A stretch of 64,000 bases of DNA, from contig NZ_QOVM01000001.1 in NCBI RefSeq assembly GCF_004104375.1, forward strand, positions 682,001 through 746,000. Reading direction: 5' to 3'. How positions within the stretch are numbered: the first letter of the stretch is position 1; every line of letters begins with the position of its first letter. The notes beneath the pieces were generated by a model, which did not search any database, was not told the DNA's origin, and saw only the letters and a program-made list of their open reading frames with translations. The translations under genes were made by a program, and so were the position numbers. Positions 33,442-42,764 of the stretch are shown here, piece after piece. Origin of the DNA: Leeuwenhoekiella aequorea. GTDB lineage: Bacteria; Bacteroidota; Bacteroidia; Flavobacteriales; Flavobacteriaceae.

Positions 33442-35653
33442 TGACATTTTTGCGTTTTAACGCATTGTGAATTTTAAAGAAGAATTCTTCAATTTTATAA
33501 GGCTTAGGTATAATATCATTAAAACCGGCAAGATAAAAATCATCAATATTTTCATCTATAGTTACAGCGGTTAACGCAAGAATAGGAAGGTCTTTGTTAA
33601 ACTCTCTTATTTTCTGTGTTGCTTCTATTCCGCTTATTCCAGGCATATGAATATCCATAAGGACCAGGTCGTAATTTTCAAAACGTACCTTTTCAATTGC
33701 AATCTCACCATTGTCTGCAACGTCACACTCCATAGAATTTTTCTCTAAAATCTTACGGGTGATCATTTGATTGATTTTGTTGTCTTCAACTACAAGTAGT
33801 TTTCTTCCTTTTAGAGATTCGTAATCTATCTCATAAACACGCTCTTCAGGTTCTTTGTCTTTACTCAATGGGAGTGCATATTTTATATCGAAGAAAAATT
33901 TTGATCCTTTACCCAGTGTGCTCTCTAATTCAATTTTACTTTTTTGAAGATTGAGCAGGCGCTTAACAATAGATAATCCTAAGCCAGTACCACCAAATTT
34001 TCTATTAATTTGAACCGATCCCTGAGTGAAATTCTGAAAAATATCTTTTTGTTTTTTCTTGCTTATACCTTCACCGGTATCTTCAATCTCAAAGTGTAAA
34101 AACGTTTGCGTTTCATTTTTACTTAGTTGCTGAATGCGTATGAAGATAGAGCCGTCGCGCGTAAACTTATTTCCGTTACCAATTAAATTGATTAAAATCT
34201 GAGACATCATTAGGGGGTCTCCCACAATTTGTTCAGGTATTTCTTTGTCGTATTCTAATATAAGTTTATTTCCTTTTTCTTGTGCAGAACGTTCTAGTGC
34301 AAAAAGAACATCATCCACTCGTTTGCGTAAATTAAAAGTAGCTTTCTCAACCTCTACCTTATCTGCTTCAAGTTTGTTCAGATCAAGAATATTATTGATG
34401 AGAGAGAGGAGATATTCTCCAGAGAACTTTAGAGAGTCTAAATGTTTTTTTTGCTCATCTGTAGGATTTTCACTTAGCAATAAATGCGTAAGGCCGGTAA
34501 CAGCATACATAGGAATACGCAATTCGTGAGTAATTGTTGATAGAAACTGAGCCTTTACTACAGATGCTTTTTCTGCATTTTCTTTAGCAATTATAAGTTC
34601 CGCATTTTTGGCCTGAAGTAGTTCGTTTGCTTTTGCACGCAGATTATTATTCTTATAAAGTGAGAGTGCTAGAAGACACAATATGGTGAATAATGCTATA
34701 ATTAATACCGTTGTAATTTTATTAGCCTGTACTAATCGAGCGGGATTGTAATCTGCAGGATCTATTTCAGATAACAAAGCATTTTTTATGGTGAGCGCTT
34801 TTGTATTAGAGCCGTTGTCACCAAAATAAGTTTGTCTTTTTTGATTGTAGGTATCAAGATAGGCGAAGGCCTGCTCGTAATCTTTTGAATTACTGTAAAT
34901 CGTTCCTAAAAGTGCTAGAGCATCTAATTCAATTTGCGGAAAATTGTTGTTTATGCTTATATCGTGAGCCTTAGAGGCATAATCAAGACTCTTGTCTCTA
35001 TTTGTAAGACTCTCATATGCTCTGGAAGCTTGTATATAAATACGAGCAATTACATAGTAATTTTTCTTTTTCTGATTTTGCAATAAGGAGAGTGCATTTT
35101 CATATTTGGGAAGCGCTTCATCAGGTTTTTTTGATTCCTGAAGAATATTTCCGTGGTAGAGATATGCAGACGCCAGATCATCTGCTACGCCGGGATCCCG
35201 TGATCCTTTTAGAATAGTTTCAGCTTGCTGAAGAAAGGGTAGTGCCCGCTGTGACTCTTGAGTTTTAATTAAAATTTGAGCATAATACAAATAATCTTTT
35301 CCCAGTTGATCTGTTTCTTTAAGCTCCTGATGGGTGATTATTGCATCCCTGATTTCGACATTTGCTTTATCAAATTCGCCTTGTTTTAAATAGACGTTGC
35401 TCAGTAATTGACTCGCAGTTGCAACCCGGCTTTTATTATCTATTTTCTGCGCAAGGTATCTTGCTTCTTCGAGTTTCTTTACAGATTCTGTAAAATTAGA
35501 AGACGCTATTAATTTAACTGCGTTAATAATTAAAGAGTCTATTTTAATGTTGCGTTCATTTTCATTATTGTTAGGTCGTTGACCAAAACAAACCGCTGAA
35601 AACAACAGAAAAACGAGAAGTAGTTTTTTGTCGAAAAGCATTATTTTCTTCAT
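33434..35653 (-). CDS. Hybrid sensor histidine kinase/response regulator with TPR sensor
   Basis: 739 aa. A signal peptide (to about 24) leads to a periplasmic TPR array (about 40-290), one membrane helix (about 314-333) and a coiled-coil. The HisKA box THELRIP places the phospho-acceptor at His376. The HATPase domain has N-box NLIGNGNKF, DTGEGI and GGTGLGLSI; the receiver at about 610-735 has the phospho-acceptor Asp667 in LMDIHMPG and Lys in IIPKPY. No DNA-binding domain and no separate regulator is adjacent, so output is through another protein. It lies 44 bases after gap on the same strand. Confidence 0.94.
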   Translation of the reverse strand: MKKIMLFDKKLLLVFLLFSAVCFGQRPNNNENERNIKIDSLIINAVKLIASSNFTESVKKLEEARYLAQKIDNKSRVATASQLLSNVYLKQGEFDKANVEIRDAIITHQELKETDQLGKDYLYYAQILIKTQESQRALPFLQQAETILKGSRDPGVADDLASAYLYHGNILQESKKPDEALPKYENALSLLQNQKKKNYYVIARIYIQASRAYESLTNRDKSLDYASKAHDISINNNFPQIELDALALLGTIYSNSKDYEQAFAYLDTYNQKRQTYFGDNGSNTKALTIKNALLSEIDPADYNPARLVQANKITTVLIIALFTILCLLALSLYKNNNLRAKANELLQAKNAELIIAKENAEKASVVKAQFLSTITHELRIPMYAVTGLTHLLLSENPTDEQKKHLDSLKFSGEYLLSLINNILDLNKLEADKVEVEKATFNLRKRVDDVLFALERSAQEKGNKLILEYDKEIPEQIVGDPLMMSQILINLIGNGNKFTRDGSIFIRIQQLSKNETQTFLHFEIEDTGEGISKKKQKDIFQNFTQGSVQINRKFGGTGLGLSIVKRLLNLQKSKIELESTLGKGSKFFFDIKYALPLSKDKEPEERVYEIDYESLKGRKLLVVEDNKINQMITRKILEKNSMECDVADNGEIAIEKVRFENYDLVLMDIHMPGISGIEATQKIREFNKDLPILALTAVTIDENIDDFYLAGFNDIIPKPYKIEEFFFKIHNALKRKNVII

Positions 35654-35697
35654 TGAGCTACTAATATAGACACTTTGCCAAAATTAGAAACGATCTT

Positions 35698-36702
35698 TTA
35701 TGATTTTCGTGAGATTTTTAGGATTAAATCTATAATTCGTGCAGAGTAGCCCGTTTCATTGTCGTACCAACCTATTAATTTTACGAGGTCACCAATTACG
35801 GATGTCATTTGAGCATCTAATATGCACGAATGGGTATTCCCTACGATATCTATAGAAACTAGCGGAACTGTTGTGTATTCAAGAATTCCTTTTAAATAGG
35901 TTTCTGAAGCAGTTTTGAATGCTTCATTTATTTCTTCTATTGTAGTGTCGCGTTCCACATTAAGTGTGACATCTGTCAACGAACCGTTAGGTACGGGTAC
36001 GCGTATTCCGCAGCCACCAATAGCATTAGATAACTTCGGAAATATTTTTGTTAATGCTTTTGCGGCTCCGGTTGTTGTAGGAACTATCGATTGTCCTGCA
36101 GCTCTGGCTCTTCTTAAATCTGGGTGAGGCTGGTCGTGTAAACTTTGATCTGTGGTGTAAGAATGTACCGTAGTGATATAGGCTTGCTTCACACCACAAA
36201 GATCGTTTACAACTTTTATCATTGGGGCTGCGTTATTTGTAGTGCAGCTTGCATTAGAAATAATGAGTTCGTCGCCCGTGATCAAATCATCATTTACGCC
36301 TAAAACAATTGTTTTAATACGATCATCTGTAGCAGGTACACTCAATATAACTTTAGGTGCACCGGCCTCTAGATGTTTTTCTAGAAGGTCATAAGTTTTA
36401 AACTTACCGGTACTTTCTACGACAAGATCCAGTGAATGTAAGGCCCACGGAATATGCTCAGGTTCTGAAAACTGGTATAAATTTATTTCACGATCGTTAA
36501 CTAGTAAGCAGCCATTTGAGAAGCTAATATCTTTGTCAAAAATTCCGTGAATACTGTCATATTTGAGTAAGTGCGCAAGCGTATTACCATCTGCACGGTC
36601 ATTTATAGCAACAATTTCTATTGATGGATTGTCATATAATAACCTAAAAAGTCTGCGGCCAATGCGACCAAAACCGTTTATTCCTATTTTAATTTTAGAC
36701 AT
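35698..36702 (-). CDS. gap: Glyceraldehyde-3-phosphate dehydrogenase, type I
   Basis: 334 aa. It oxidises glyceraldehyde 3-phosphate to 1,3-bisphosphoglycerate or works in reverse. The NAD fold starts GINGFGRIGRR (residues 7-17); the catalytic Cys is in NASCTTNNAAP, the base His in VHSYTTDQ, and WYDNETGYSARI is the C-terminal signature. The residue after the second strand is Asp in INDRAD, which suggests NAD preference. It is 10 bases after lipA on the same strand. Confidence 0.96.
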   Translation of the reverse strand: MSKIKIGINGFGRIGRRLFRLLYDNPSIEIVAINDRADGNTLAHLLKYDSIHGIFDKDISFSNGCLLVNDREINLYQFSEPEHIPWALHSLDLVVESTGKFKTYDLLEKHLEAGAPKVILSVPATDDRIKTIVLGVNDDLITGDELIISNASCTTNNAAPMIKVVNDLCGVKQAYITTVHSYTTDQSLHDQPHPDLRRARAAGQSIVPTTTGAAKALTKIFPKLSNAIGGCGIRVPVPNGSLTDVTLNVERDTTIEEINEAFKTASETYLKGILEYTTVPLVSIDIVGNTHSCILDAQMTSVIGDLVKLIGWYDNETGYSARIIDLILKISRKS

Positions 36703-36712
36703 TGAAAATTAG

Positions 36713-37585
36713 CTATAGAAGGTGTTTTTGAGCTTTATAAGAAGATCGTACTAATGCACCACTTTCTACATGTCTAAAGCCCATTTCTAGCCCTAAAACT
36801 TCATATTTTTTAAATTGGTCTGGTGTGATAAACTGCTTTACCGGAAGGTGTTTCTTTGAAGGCTGTAAATATTGACCTATTGTGACAATATCTACGTTAG
36901 CGCTTCTTAAATCACGCATGACTTGTAAAACCTCATCTTCAGTCTCTCCAAGGCCAAGCATAATACCAGACTTTGTGCGTCTAATACCATTGTCTTTTAA
37001 ATATTTTAAAACACCCAGACTTCTCTCATATTGAGCTTGAATACGTACTTCTCGAGTAAGACGTTTTACAGTTTCCATATTGTGAGACACTACCTCTGGA
37101 GAAACTTCAATAATTCTATCGATGTTCCTTTCATTTCCTTGAAAATCTGGAATAAGTGTTTCTAAAGTTGTATTGGGATTCATTCTGCGTATAGCCTTTA
37201 CAGTTTCAGCCCACATTATTGATCCCATATCTTTTAAATCATCACGATCTACAGATGTGATAACGGCATGTTTGATAGCCATTAACTTTATAGATCGGGC
37301 AACTTTCTCTGGTTCTTCCCAATCTAAAGTGTCTGGTCTACCCGTTTTTACACCACAAAAGCCACAAGATCGCGTACAAACATTGCCTAATATCATAAAT
37401 GTAGCAGTACCTTCACTCCAACATTCTCCCATATTAGGGCAACTTCCTGATGTACAAATAGTATGCAAATCATATTTGTCTACTAATGATCTTAACTCAG
37501 TATACTTCTTACCTGTAGGTAATTTAACTCTTAACCATTTTGGCTTTGGAGTTCGTACAGGTGATGCAATAGTTTCAGTATTCAT
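36713..37585 (-). CDS. lipA: Lipoyl synthase
   Basis: 290 aa from the ATG at 37585; a TTG at 37615 would only add ten residues. The radical-SAM enzyme inserts sulfur into octanoyl-protein. The auxiliary cluster motif [12 protein letters not shown] and the SAM-cluster motif CTRSCGFC are both intact, as is the C-terminal SSY. It forms an apparent unit with gap. A palindrome TACGTACGTA at 37629-37638 lies about 44-53 bases upstream of the ATG; its meaning is unknown. Confidence 0.96.
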   Translation of the reverse strand: MNTETIASPVRTPKPKWLRVKLPTGKKYTELRSLVDKYDLHTICTSGSCPNMGECWSEGTATFMILGNVCTRSCGFCGVKTGRPDTLDWEEPEKVARSIKLMAIKHAVITSVDRDDLKDMGSIMWAETVKAIRRMNPNTTLETLIPDFQGNERNIDRIIEVSPEVVSHNMETVKRLTREVRIQAQYERSLGVLKYLKDNGIRRTKSGIMLGLGETEDEVLQVMRDLRSANVDIVTIGQYLQPSKKHLPVKQFITPDQFKKYEVLGLEMGFRHVESGALVRSSYKAQKHLL

Positions 37586-37796
37586 GCCTTGTTTTTTGCT
37601 GATGTAAAGATACAAACTGTAGCGTAATTACGTACGTATTCTAAACCTTTAGGTAATGCTCTTAAAATTTGACATTAAGCAGTTTTAACAAAGTATAACC
37701 AGATCGTTAAATTTATAGTAATTAGTAATTTATTGTGATTGAAAATAGGAGAATCGCGATATTTTTACAACGGATATTAAACTTAAAAACACTCAT

Positions 37797-37994
37797 ATGA
37801 AACGATTTACACTTCCTTTTTTGATTATCGCACTTATAACAGGAGTATACGGTTTTGGGGGTTTTAATCTATGGGCAACAGAAGCAGCACGCGTATTATT
37901 TCTAATATCTGCAGACTTATTTGTTGTTTCTTTATTTGCTAAATTTTTATTTAAAAAGAATCAAGATCAAGTTACCCAACGGGTAGAATCATAG
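37797..37994 (+). CDS. Small two-helix membrane protein, DUF1328-like
   Basis: 65 aa. Two hydrophobic helices (about 4-22 and 30-52) are joined by GVYGFGGFNLWATEAAR, and the tail KKNQDQVTQRVES is polar. The GFGG turn and helix spacing are those of the DUF1328 family, which has no known function; the match is by pattern. Upstream (37616-37796) I see no other gene. A candidate terminator follows. Confidence 0.7.
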   Translation: MKRFTLPFLIIALITGVYGFGGFNLWATEAARVLFLISADLFVVSLFAKFLFKKNQDQVTQRVES

Positions 37995-38021
37995 AATAAC
38001 AATACTTTCATTCCTAAATAC

Positions 38022-38049
38022 AAAACTGTCTGCCAAGGCAGTTTTTTTT
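38022..38049 (+). terminator. Candidate terminator after the DUF1328-like gene
   Basis: AAAACTG can pair with CAGTTTT, or CTGCC with GGCAG, and eight T follow. The stem is imperfect, but the T-tract is strong. Confidence 0.55.
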
Positions 38050-38096
38050 ATTTTAAATTGTAGCATAATTATTGTTGATGATAATCTAAAAATCAA

Positions 38097-39500
38097 ATGC
38101 GTATATTTTACTTTCTATTTATAATTCTATTAAGCACTACTCAATATTCTTTTGCACAAAAGCAAACCTTGCTAAAGGGAATGGTGACAGAAATTGAAGT
38201 GGTCTCAGATAGTTCAAACCTTGCTTATTCAATTTATTTACCGGCTAATTATACTAAGGCAACTCCTTCTAAAGCTTTATTTGTACTGGATCCTAATGGA
38301 GATGGTATGCGAGCAGCCCGTCTCTTTGTGTCGGCAATCGCTGGTGAAGAGTATGTAGTAGTTTCTAATAACTTTAAATTGAGTAAAAATTTGGATAGTC
38401 TGGATACAAATGCACAGCAGGCTGTAACAATGATGCGCGACGTGTTTGCAAAAGTGGCATTAGAATCTGGGCAAATTTATATAACAGGTTTAGGTTCTGG
38501 CGCTAAGACTGCAAGTGCATTATCGTATGTTTTAAAAAATACTGCGGGAATTCTAGTGATAGATGATATTTATTTTGCGGAGCAATACATTGAGCAAGCT
38601 AGTGGTAATGCAGTTATAGGTGTCGTAGGAGATTCATCACCTAGTTATTATCAGATGGCAAATCATTTTAATATGATGAAAAGTTTAAATAATTACAATG
38701 AACTATATACATATTCAGATCCAGGTGCCTGGCCTAGCGCAAATTTCTTAGGTATTCTTATTAATAGATTAAATCACTTCCAGGCAGATAGGTTTGACTT
38801 GCAAGTGGCCGATAGCATATGGCAACGCAATTATAATTCAGACATTGAAGCACTCGACAAGCTTGTATTAAAAGGGGAATATCTTACCGCTTATGACCTG
38901 AGTCAAGATTTAAAAGGCGATTATAGGGGCAATGTATCATTAGATAAGTTAAAAGATTTTTATAAAGATCTTCGTGGGACTGATGCTTACAAAACGGCTA
39001 AGCGTGCAAACAGATCAGGAAATTTACAGGAACTACTTCTTCTAGAGGATATTCAATACTTTCTTGATGAAGATATCACGCTAGCTAATTTTGAAAATCT
39101 TGGATATTGGGATAGCCGAATTAGTAATTTTAAAAATTCTGTTGACAATGTAACAATGGCAAACGAGCAAAAAGTAGCTCATAGAATGCTGGGTTATATC
39201 TCTTATACTATCGAAGATTTTCTGACACTAAATAAAGTGGGGTTAATTCCTCAGCGTATTTTTGGAAATGTTTTAGCTACGATGTTAGATGCTAGAAATT
39301 ATCGAGCTTATTTAAATATTATCAGTTTATCTGCTCAAGATGACGATGATAATACCGCTTATTTCTATCTGGAAGAGTTGCTTAAACAAGGATATACCGA
39401 CTATGAATCGTTGTATGCTATTCCAGAAACGACAACCCTTAGGATTAAGCCTACTTACAATCAAATTATAGCTAATTATCTTGGGAAATCTAAATTTTAG
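38097..39500 (+). CDS. Exported alpha/beta-hydrolase-like protein with a displaced nucleophile
   Basis: 467 aa. A signal peptide ends near FAQ (residue 21). Residues 25-220 follow an esterase-D-type alpha/beta fold (ALFVLDPNGDG, then QIYITGLGSG). The nucleophile elbow, expected as GxSGG, reads GLGSG at 131-135: the serine position holds Gly133 and the next position Ser134. The remaining 240 residues are helical and repetitive-looking, with no match I know. The protein is therefore a likely non-catalytic hydrolase relative, perhaps a binding protein. It overlaps the convergent MFS stop by 11 bases. Confidence 0.75.
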   Translation: MRIFYFLFIILLSTTQYSFAQKQTLLKGMVTEIEVVSDSSNLAYSIYLPANYTKATPSKALFVLDPNGDGMRAARLFVSAIAGEEYVVVSNNFKLSKNLDSLDTNAQQAVTMMRDVFAKVALESGQIYITGLGSGAKTASALSYVLKNTAGILVIDDIYFAEQYIEQASGNAVIGVVGDSSPSYYQMANHFNMMKSLNNYNELYTYSDPGAWPSANFLGILINRLNHFQADRFDLQVADSIWQRNYNSDIEALDKLVLKGEYLTAYDLSQDLKGDYRGNVSLDKLKDFYKDLRGTDAYKTAKRANRSGNLQELLLLEDIQYFLDEDITLANFENLGYWDSRISNFKNSVDNVTMANEQKVAHRMLGYISYTIEDFLTLNKVGLIPQRIFGNVLATMLDARNYRAYLNIISLSAQDDDDNTAYFYLEELLKQGYTDYESLYAIPETTTLRIKPTYNQIIANYLGKSKF

Positions 39501-40722
39501 AAACTTCGGTAAGAAGATCGTCTTCTTTTTTTAGAAATTTTTTCACGTAAAATAAAAGTAGAAGAGCAATAAGAGTTACTCCCATCATAAAAATCCAAGT
39601 GATATCGTAACTAAACGTGTTTACAAGTTGCATACCTATATTGTGCCCAAAAATGTGAGATAAAGAGAACGACATGCTGTAAAGTCCCATATAAGCACCT
39701 TGTCTACCTAATTTAGCTCTTCTTAACGCAAGCGCATTGCCAAAAGGAAAAGCTATCATCTCTCCCAATGTGGCTACTACCATACCTACAATAAGAAAAC
39801 TAGTATACTGAGTAGTGAAAAAGAATATAAAACTTATCCCTGTAAGAATTAATCCTCCTATAACACTCGATATTTGTGACCATCCTTTGCGCTCTGCAAA
39901 GGCTATAAGTGGCATTTCAAACAAGAATATGACAAGCCCGTTTAAGCCAAGAAGTAGTCCTATTTGTAGCTCAGAAAGATCCCGGATTTCTTTATAATAT
40001 AACGGTACTGTAGAGAAATATTGAACGAAAACAACACCAAATAGAGCCAGGGCGACTAGAAAAATAAGATAAATTTTATCTTTATAGGGTGATAACGGAT
40101 TGTCTATTAAGATCTCAGTATCTGTAACTTTTGCTTTTTTAGGATTTAAGGTATTAATTAATAAAAAACCTGCCGATATACAAGAAATTCCATCTACCCA
40201 AAACAGACCATAATATCCTATGCCAGCAATTATGAGTCCGCCAATTGCAGGTCCTGCCGAAAAACCAAGGTTTATGGCAAGCCGAATAAGAGTTAAAGAG
40301 CGTGTTTTATTTTCCGGTTTACTATAAGCGCTTAGTGCTACAAAAAATGCAGGTCTTGACAGGTCTGCAATTGCAATTAACATAAAAAAACCAATACAAA
40401 TTGCCCAGAAACTGGTTATAAATTGAAGACCGAAAAAACCTAAGCCTGTTCCTATTAGGCTAATGAGTATAGTTTTATAGAACCCTATTTTGTCTGACAA
40501 TATGCCTCCCAGCCAGGATCCGGCTAAAGATCCAAACCCAAAACAAGTCATAACCCATCCTACATCACCAAGGCTAAAATTTAAATCATCTCTAAGATAA
40601 AGTGATAGAAAAGGAATTACCATAGCTCCAGCACGATTCACCAATGTTATTAGCGCTAGCCACCACACCTCTCTAGAAAGACCCTTGAAACTATTGAAGT
40701 AAGAATTCAGAAACTGAAACAT
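39490..40722 (-). CDS. MFS transporter (drug/proton antiporter-like)
   Basis: 410 aa, 12 predicted helices with a central loop at about residues 195-210. The A-loop GGILSDKIGFYKT between helices 2 and 3 is well conserved, and the second-half loop AERKGWSQ is weaker. The substrate is unknown. A terminator-like hairpin lies 16 bases upstream of its ATG. The last 11 bases overlap the end of the hydrolase-like gene on the other strand. Confidence 0.88.
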   Translation of the reverse strand: MFQFLNSYFNSFKGLSREVWWLALITLVNRAGAMVIPFLSLYLRDDLNFSLGDVGWVMTCFGFGSLAGSWLGGILSDKIGFYKTILISLIGTGLGFFGLQFITSFWAICIGFFMLIAIADLSRPAFFVALSAYSKPENKTRSLTLIRLAINLGFSAGPAIGGLIIAGIGYYGLFWVDGISCISAGFLLINTLNPKKAKVTDTEILIDNPLSPYKDKIYLIFLVALALFGVVFVQYFSTVPLYYKEIRDLSELQIGLLLGLNGLVIFLFEMPLIAFAERKGWSQISSVIGGLILTGISFIFFFTTQYTSFLIVGMVVATLGEMIAFPFGNALALRRAKLGRQGAYMGLYSMSFSLSHIFGHNIGMQLVNTFSYDITWIFMMGVTLIALLLLFYVKKFLKKEDDLLTEVSKI

Positions 40723-40734
40723 AATTTTAAATCA

Positions 40735-40768
40735 TAAAAAAAGTCTGACGTTCTAATGCCAGACTTTT
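40735..40768 (-). terminator. Terminator-like hairpin upstream of the MFS gene
   Basis: AAAAGTCTG and CAGACTTTT form a 9-bp stem around a 12-base loop; the minus strand then continues with T. It may end the crcB transcript, 190 bases past its stop. The stretch 40769-40959 between it and crcB holds no ORF or RNA that I can recognise. Confidence 0.65.
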
Positions 40769-40959
40769 GTGTTTTATAAATATTATAAGGGTTAACACAA
40801 ACTATCAGGCAGAGGCTTTGAGACCTTATAAGTAGCTTGATATTTTGTACTATTATTTTTCATAGTATGTAAAAACTGTATGCTGATTTTAATTGCTTAA
40901 AACTAAGGTAAATGTTTTAAAATTTTATTTAAGGGAATTAAATAATTATGAATTTTATT

Positions 40960-41331
40960 TCAATAAATCTTAGAGATCCAAATGCCTATAAATACTGCGG
41001 AAAATCCCAAAATCAAACTTAATAGGGTATAAATTATAAAATTGAAAAAATCGCCATTCTTTAAGAATAGATGATTTTCATAAGCAAATGCAGAGAAAGT
41101 TGTGAACCCACCACAAAAACCTGTTGCTAGAATTAAAGTTGAATTAGTAGAAAGAGAGTTAGTCTTTAGAGCCCAACCTAAGATAAATCCTATTAATAAA
41201 CTTCCGATAATATTTGTAGTCAGTGTCCCGTACGGAAAACCATCAGTTGAAGGATTAAGCCATTTTGCTAGTAAATATCGAAGCGAGCTTCCTGCACCAC
41301 CTCCTATAAATACTAGTAGTAATTGCTTCAT
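40960..41331 (-). CDS. crcB: Fluoride efflux channel/transporter CrcB (Fluc)
   Basis: 123 aa, four membrane helices. Family motifs GGGAGSSLRY at residues 10-19, GTLTTNIIGSLLIG at about 35-48 and GFCGGFTTFSAF at about 71-82 are complete, including the Asn and the FxxF phenylalanines of the Fluc pore. It should export fluoride as a dual-topology dimer. A single copy is seen. No fluoride riboswitch is visible upstream; the start overlaps the preceding SRPBCC gene by 4 bases, so expression is tied to that gene. Confidence 0.95.
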   Translation of the reverse strand: MKQLLLVFIGGGAGSSLRYLLAKWLNPSTDGFPYGTLTTNIIGSLLIGFILGWALKTNSLSTNSTLILATGFCGGFTTFSAFAYENHLFLKNGDFFNFIIYTLLSLILGFSAVFIGIWISKIY

Positions 41332-42383
41332 AGGGCTTCAGAAGTTTGCTCTTCAACGGCTATAGGTATATACAATTCTGTTATCCACTCTGCTGGGTTA
41401 GGATTGTCTTGAGGGCCTACCACATAAATTTCAAAAGGATAGCTATTTTCAGCCTTAGATAAATTATTCTTCGCTAGGTATGTTTCAGTGTTTGACCAAG
41501 CTTCTTTTAAATTTTTGTAATCTCCTATAAGTGTAGTTTTAACTACGGTGTATGAAGGCATAAAGCCGCATAAAATAGTACTGTCTTCAGCAACTATAAT
41601 TTGAGATGTTGTAGGTAAACCACTTGATATTATAGCGCTATTATTATTTAAATCTCTACTATTAAAAATTGAAAGCGGCTTTCCAGAGACGGTAATGTTA
41701 TTACCTTTCATATAGTTATTAACCTGCGGAATCATTTGTTTTATTTTGTTGCGGGCTGCATCTAATGTTGTAGATGTAGTTACATACATATAAAACCCAC
41801 CGCTGTATTGCGTTATACCGTCTGTCTTAATAGAATAAGCCTGCATATCTTCACGCACACTGCTATCTAGAGAGCTAAGACCGGTTTTATACATGGTGCG
41901 CATGGCTTCATCAAAATCATAGCTTGTAAATGAGAAGTAAGCCTTATCCATTAATGTATGCTCTCCGCGCATTCCCCATGTAACTTTAGTGCCATTCTCA
42001 ACCTTTTCAAACTGCCAATAAACATTTGCGTGACGTTCTCCTGCGGGAGTTATAAAAGTAATCTCTTGTTCTAGTCTTTGGTTTTTTATTGCTGAGGTAG
42101 TTCGCATAGATCCATCTACTTCTTCACCGTTCCAGCTGTAGCTTGCACCTTTTCCGCTTGTTTTTTCAGGATAATTAAAAACCATTGTTGGGTCTTCTTT
42201 TTTCCAGGGTCCCCAGTTTTCCCAAGACTTGTAATCATTCACCTTGTTGTATACTAATGAAATGGGAGCTTCAATAATTTGAGACTCTTCAACTTCATAA
42301 GAGCCGTCTTTTGTAGCAAAATATATTGCTCCTGCTATAAAAAGTATGAGCAGTAAAAAAAATAAATACTTTAATATTTTCAT
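41328..42383 (-). CDS. Membrane-anchored SRPBCC domain protein with a GyrI-like C-terminal domain
   Basis: 351 aa. One N-terminal helix (about residues 5-24) is followed by a START/SRPBCC domain (about 30-175: QIIEAPISLVYNKVNDYKSWENWGPW is its opening part) and then a GyrI/AraC-type effector-binding-like domain (about 185-345, with SYTVVKTTLIGDYKNL and FEIYVVGPQDNPNP). Both domains bind small hydrophobic ligands in known proteins. The ligand is unknown. It overlaps crcB by 4 bases. Confidence 0.82.
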   Translation of the reverse strand: MKILKYLFFLLLILFIAGAIYFATKDGSYEVEESQIIEAPISLVYNKVNDYKSWENWGPWKKEDPTMVFNYPEKTSGKGASYSWNGEEVDGSMRTTSAIKNQRLEQEITFITPAGERHANVYWQFEKVENGTKVTWGMRGEHTLMDKAYFSFTSYDFDEAMRTMYKTGLSSLDSSVREDMQAYSIKTDGITQYSGGFYMYVTTSTTLDAARNKIKQMIPQVNNYMKGNNITVSGKPLSIFNSRDLNNNSAIISSGLPTTSQIIVAEDSTILCGFMPSYTVVKTTLIGDYKNLKEAWSNTETYLAKNNLSKAENSYPFEIYVVGPQDNPNPAEWITELYIPIAVEEQTSEAL

Positions 42384-42463
42384 CTAGAGGTGCGATTAGG
42401 AATTCAAATTTAACAATTAAATATGATTTAATATTTAACTGTTGTCATATTAGTTATTTGCGA

Positions 42464-42652
42464 CTATTCTTTAAGAAATAACTTAATTGCAAATAAGATG
42501 ACTACAAATACTATGAAACCAATTAAAATCCAGAAACTACCTTTATATTCTTTTTTATGCAGCTTGTTATCTTTACGATAACTCATAAACACAAATATGA
42601 CAAAAGCTATAAAAAAAAGGGCTGCAAAAATTAATTGACCGGTACTAAACAT
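42464..42652 (-). CDS. Small two-helix membrane protein, conserved in Flavobacteriia
   Basis: 62 aa from the ATG at 42652; the longer frame from 42715 adds 21 residues without the typical start. Two helices (about residues 5-23 and 42-59) flank a basic loop RKDNKLHKKEYKGS. I do not recognise a named family. The 5' side faces the MazG-like gene across 112 bases. Confidence 0.6.
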   Translation of the reverse strand: MFSTGQLIFAALFFIAFVIFVFMSYRKDNKLHKKEYKGSFWILIGFIVFVVILFAIKLFLKE

Positions 42653-42764
42653 TACAAAGTTTTTTAAATGAAATACGCTGAAAAATTTGTAATCTACTAA
42701 ACATTTATTTTTCAATACGTAATTTACACGAACAGGTCAAAATTAACTCTTTAAATAGAATAAT

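Noticed and set aside
37173-37607. 144-codon plus-strand frame over lipA
   Set aside because: It lies entirely within the coding frame of lipA, which has complete cluster motifs; no family pattern in the antisense product.
37629-37638. TACGTACGTA palindrome upstream of lipA considered as an operator
   Set aside because: Only ten bases of simple alternating sequence, with no second copy or spacing to support it.
40960-42463. Fluoride riboswitch before crcB
   Set aside because: crcB starts inside the preceding gene by a 4-base overlap, and I see no fluoride-aptamer-like pattern upstream of that gene.
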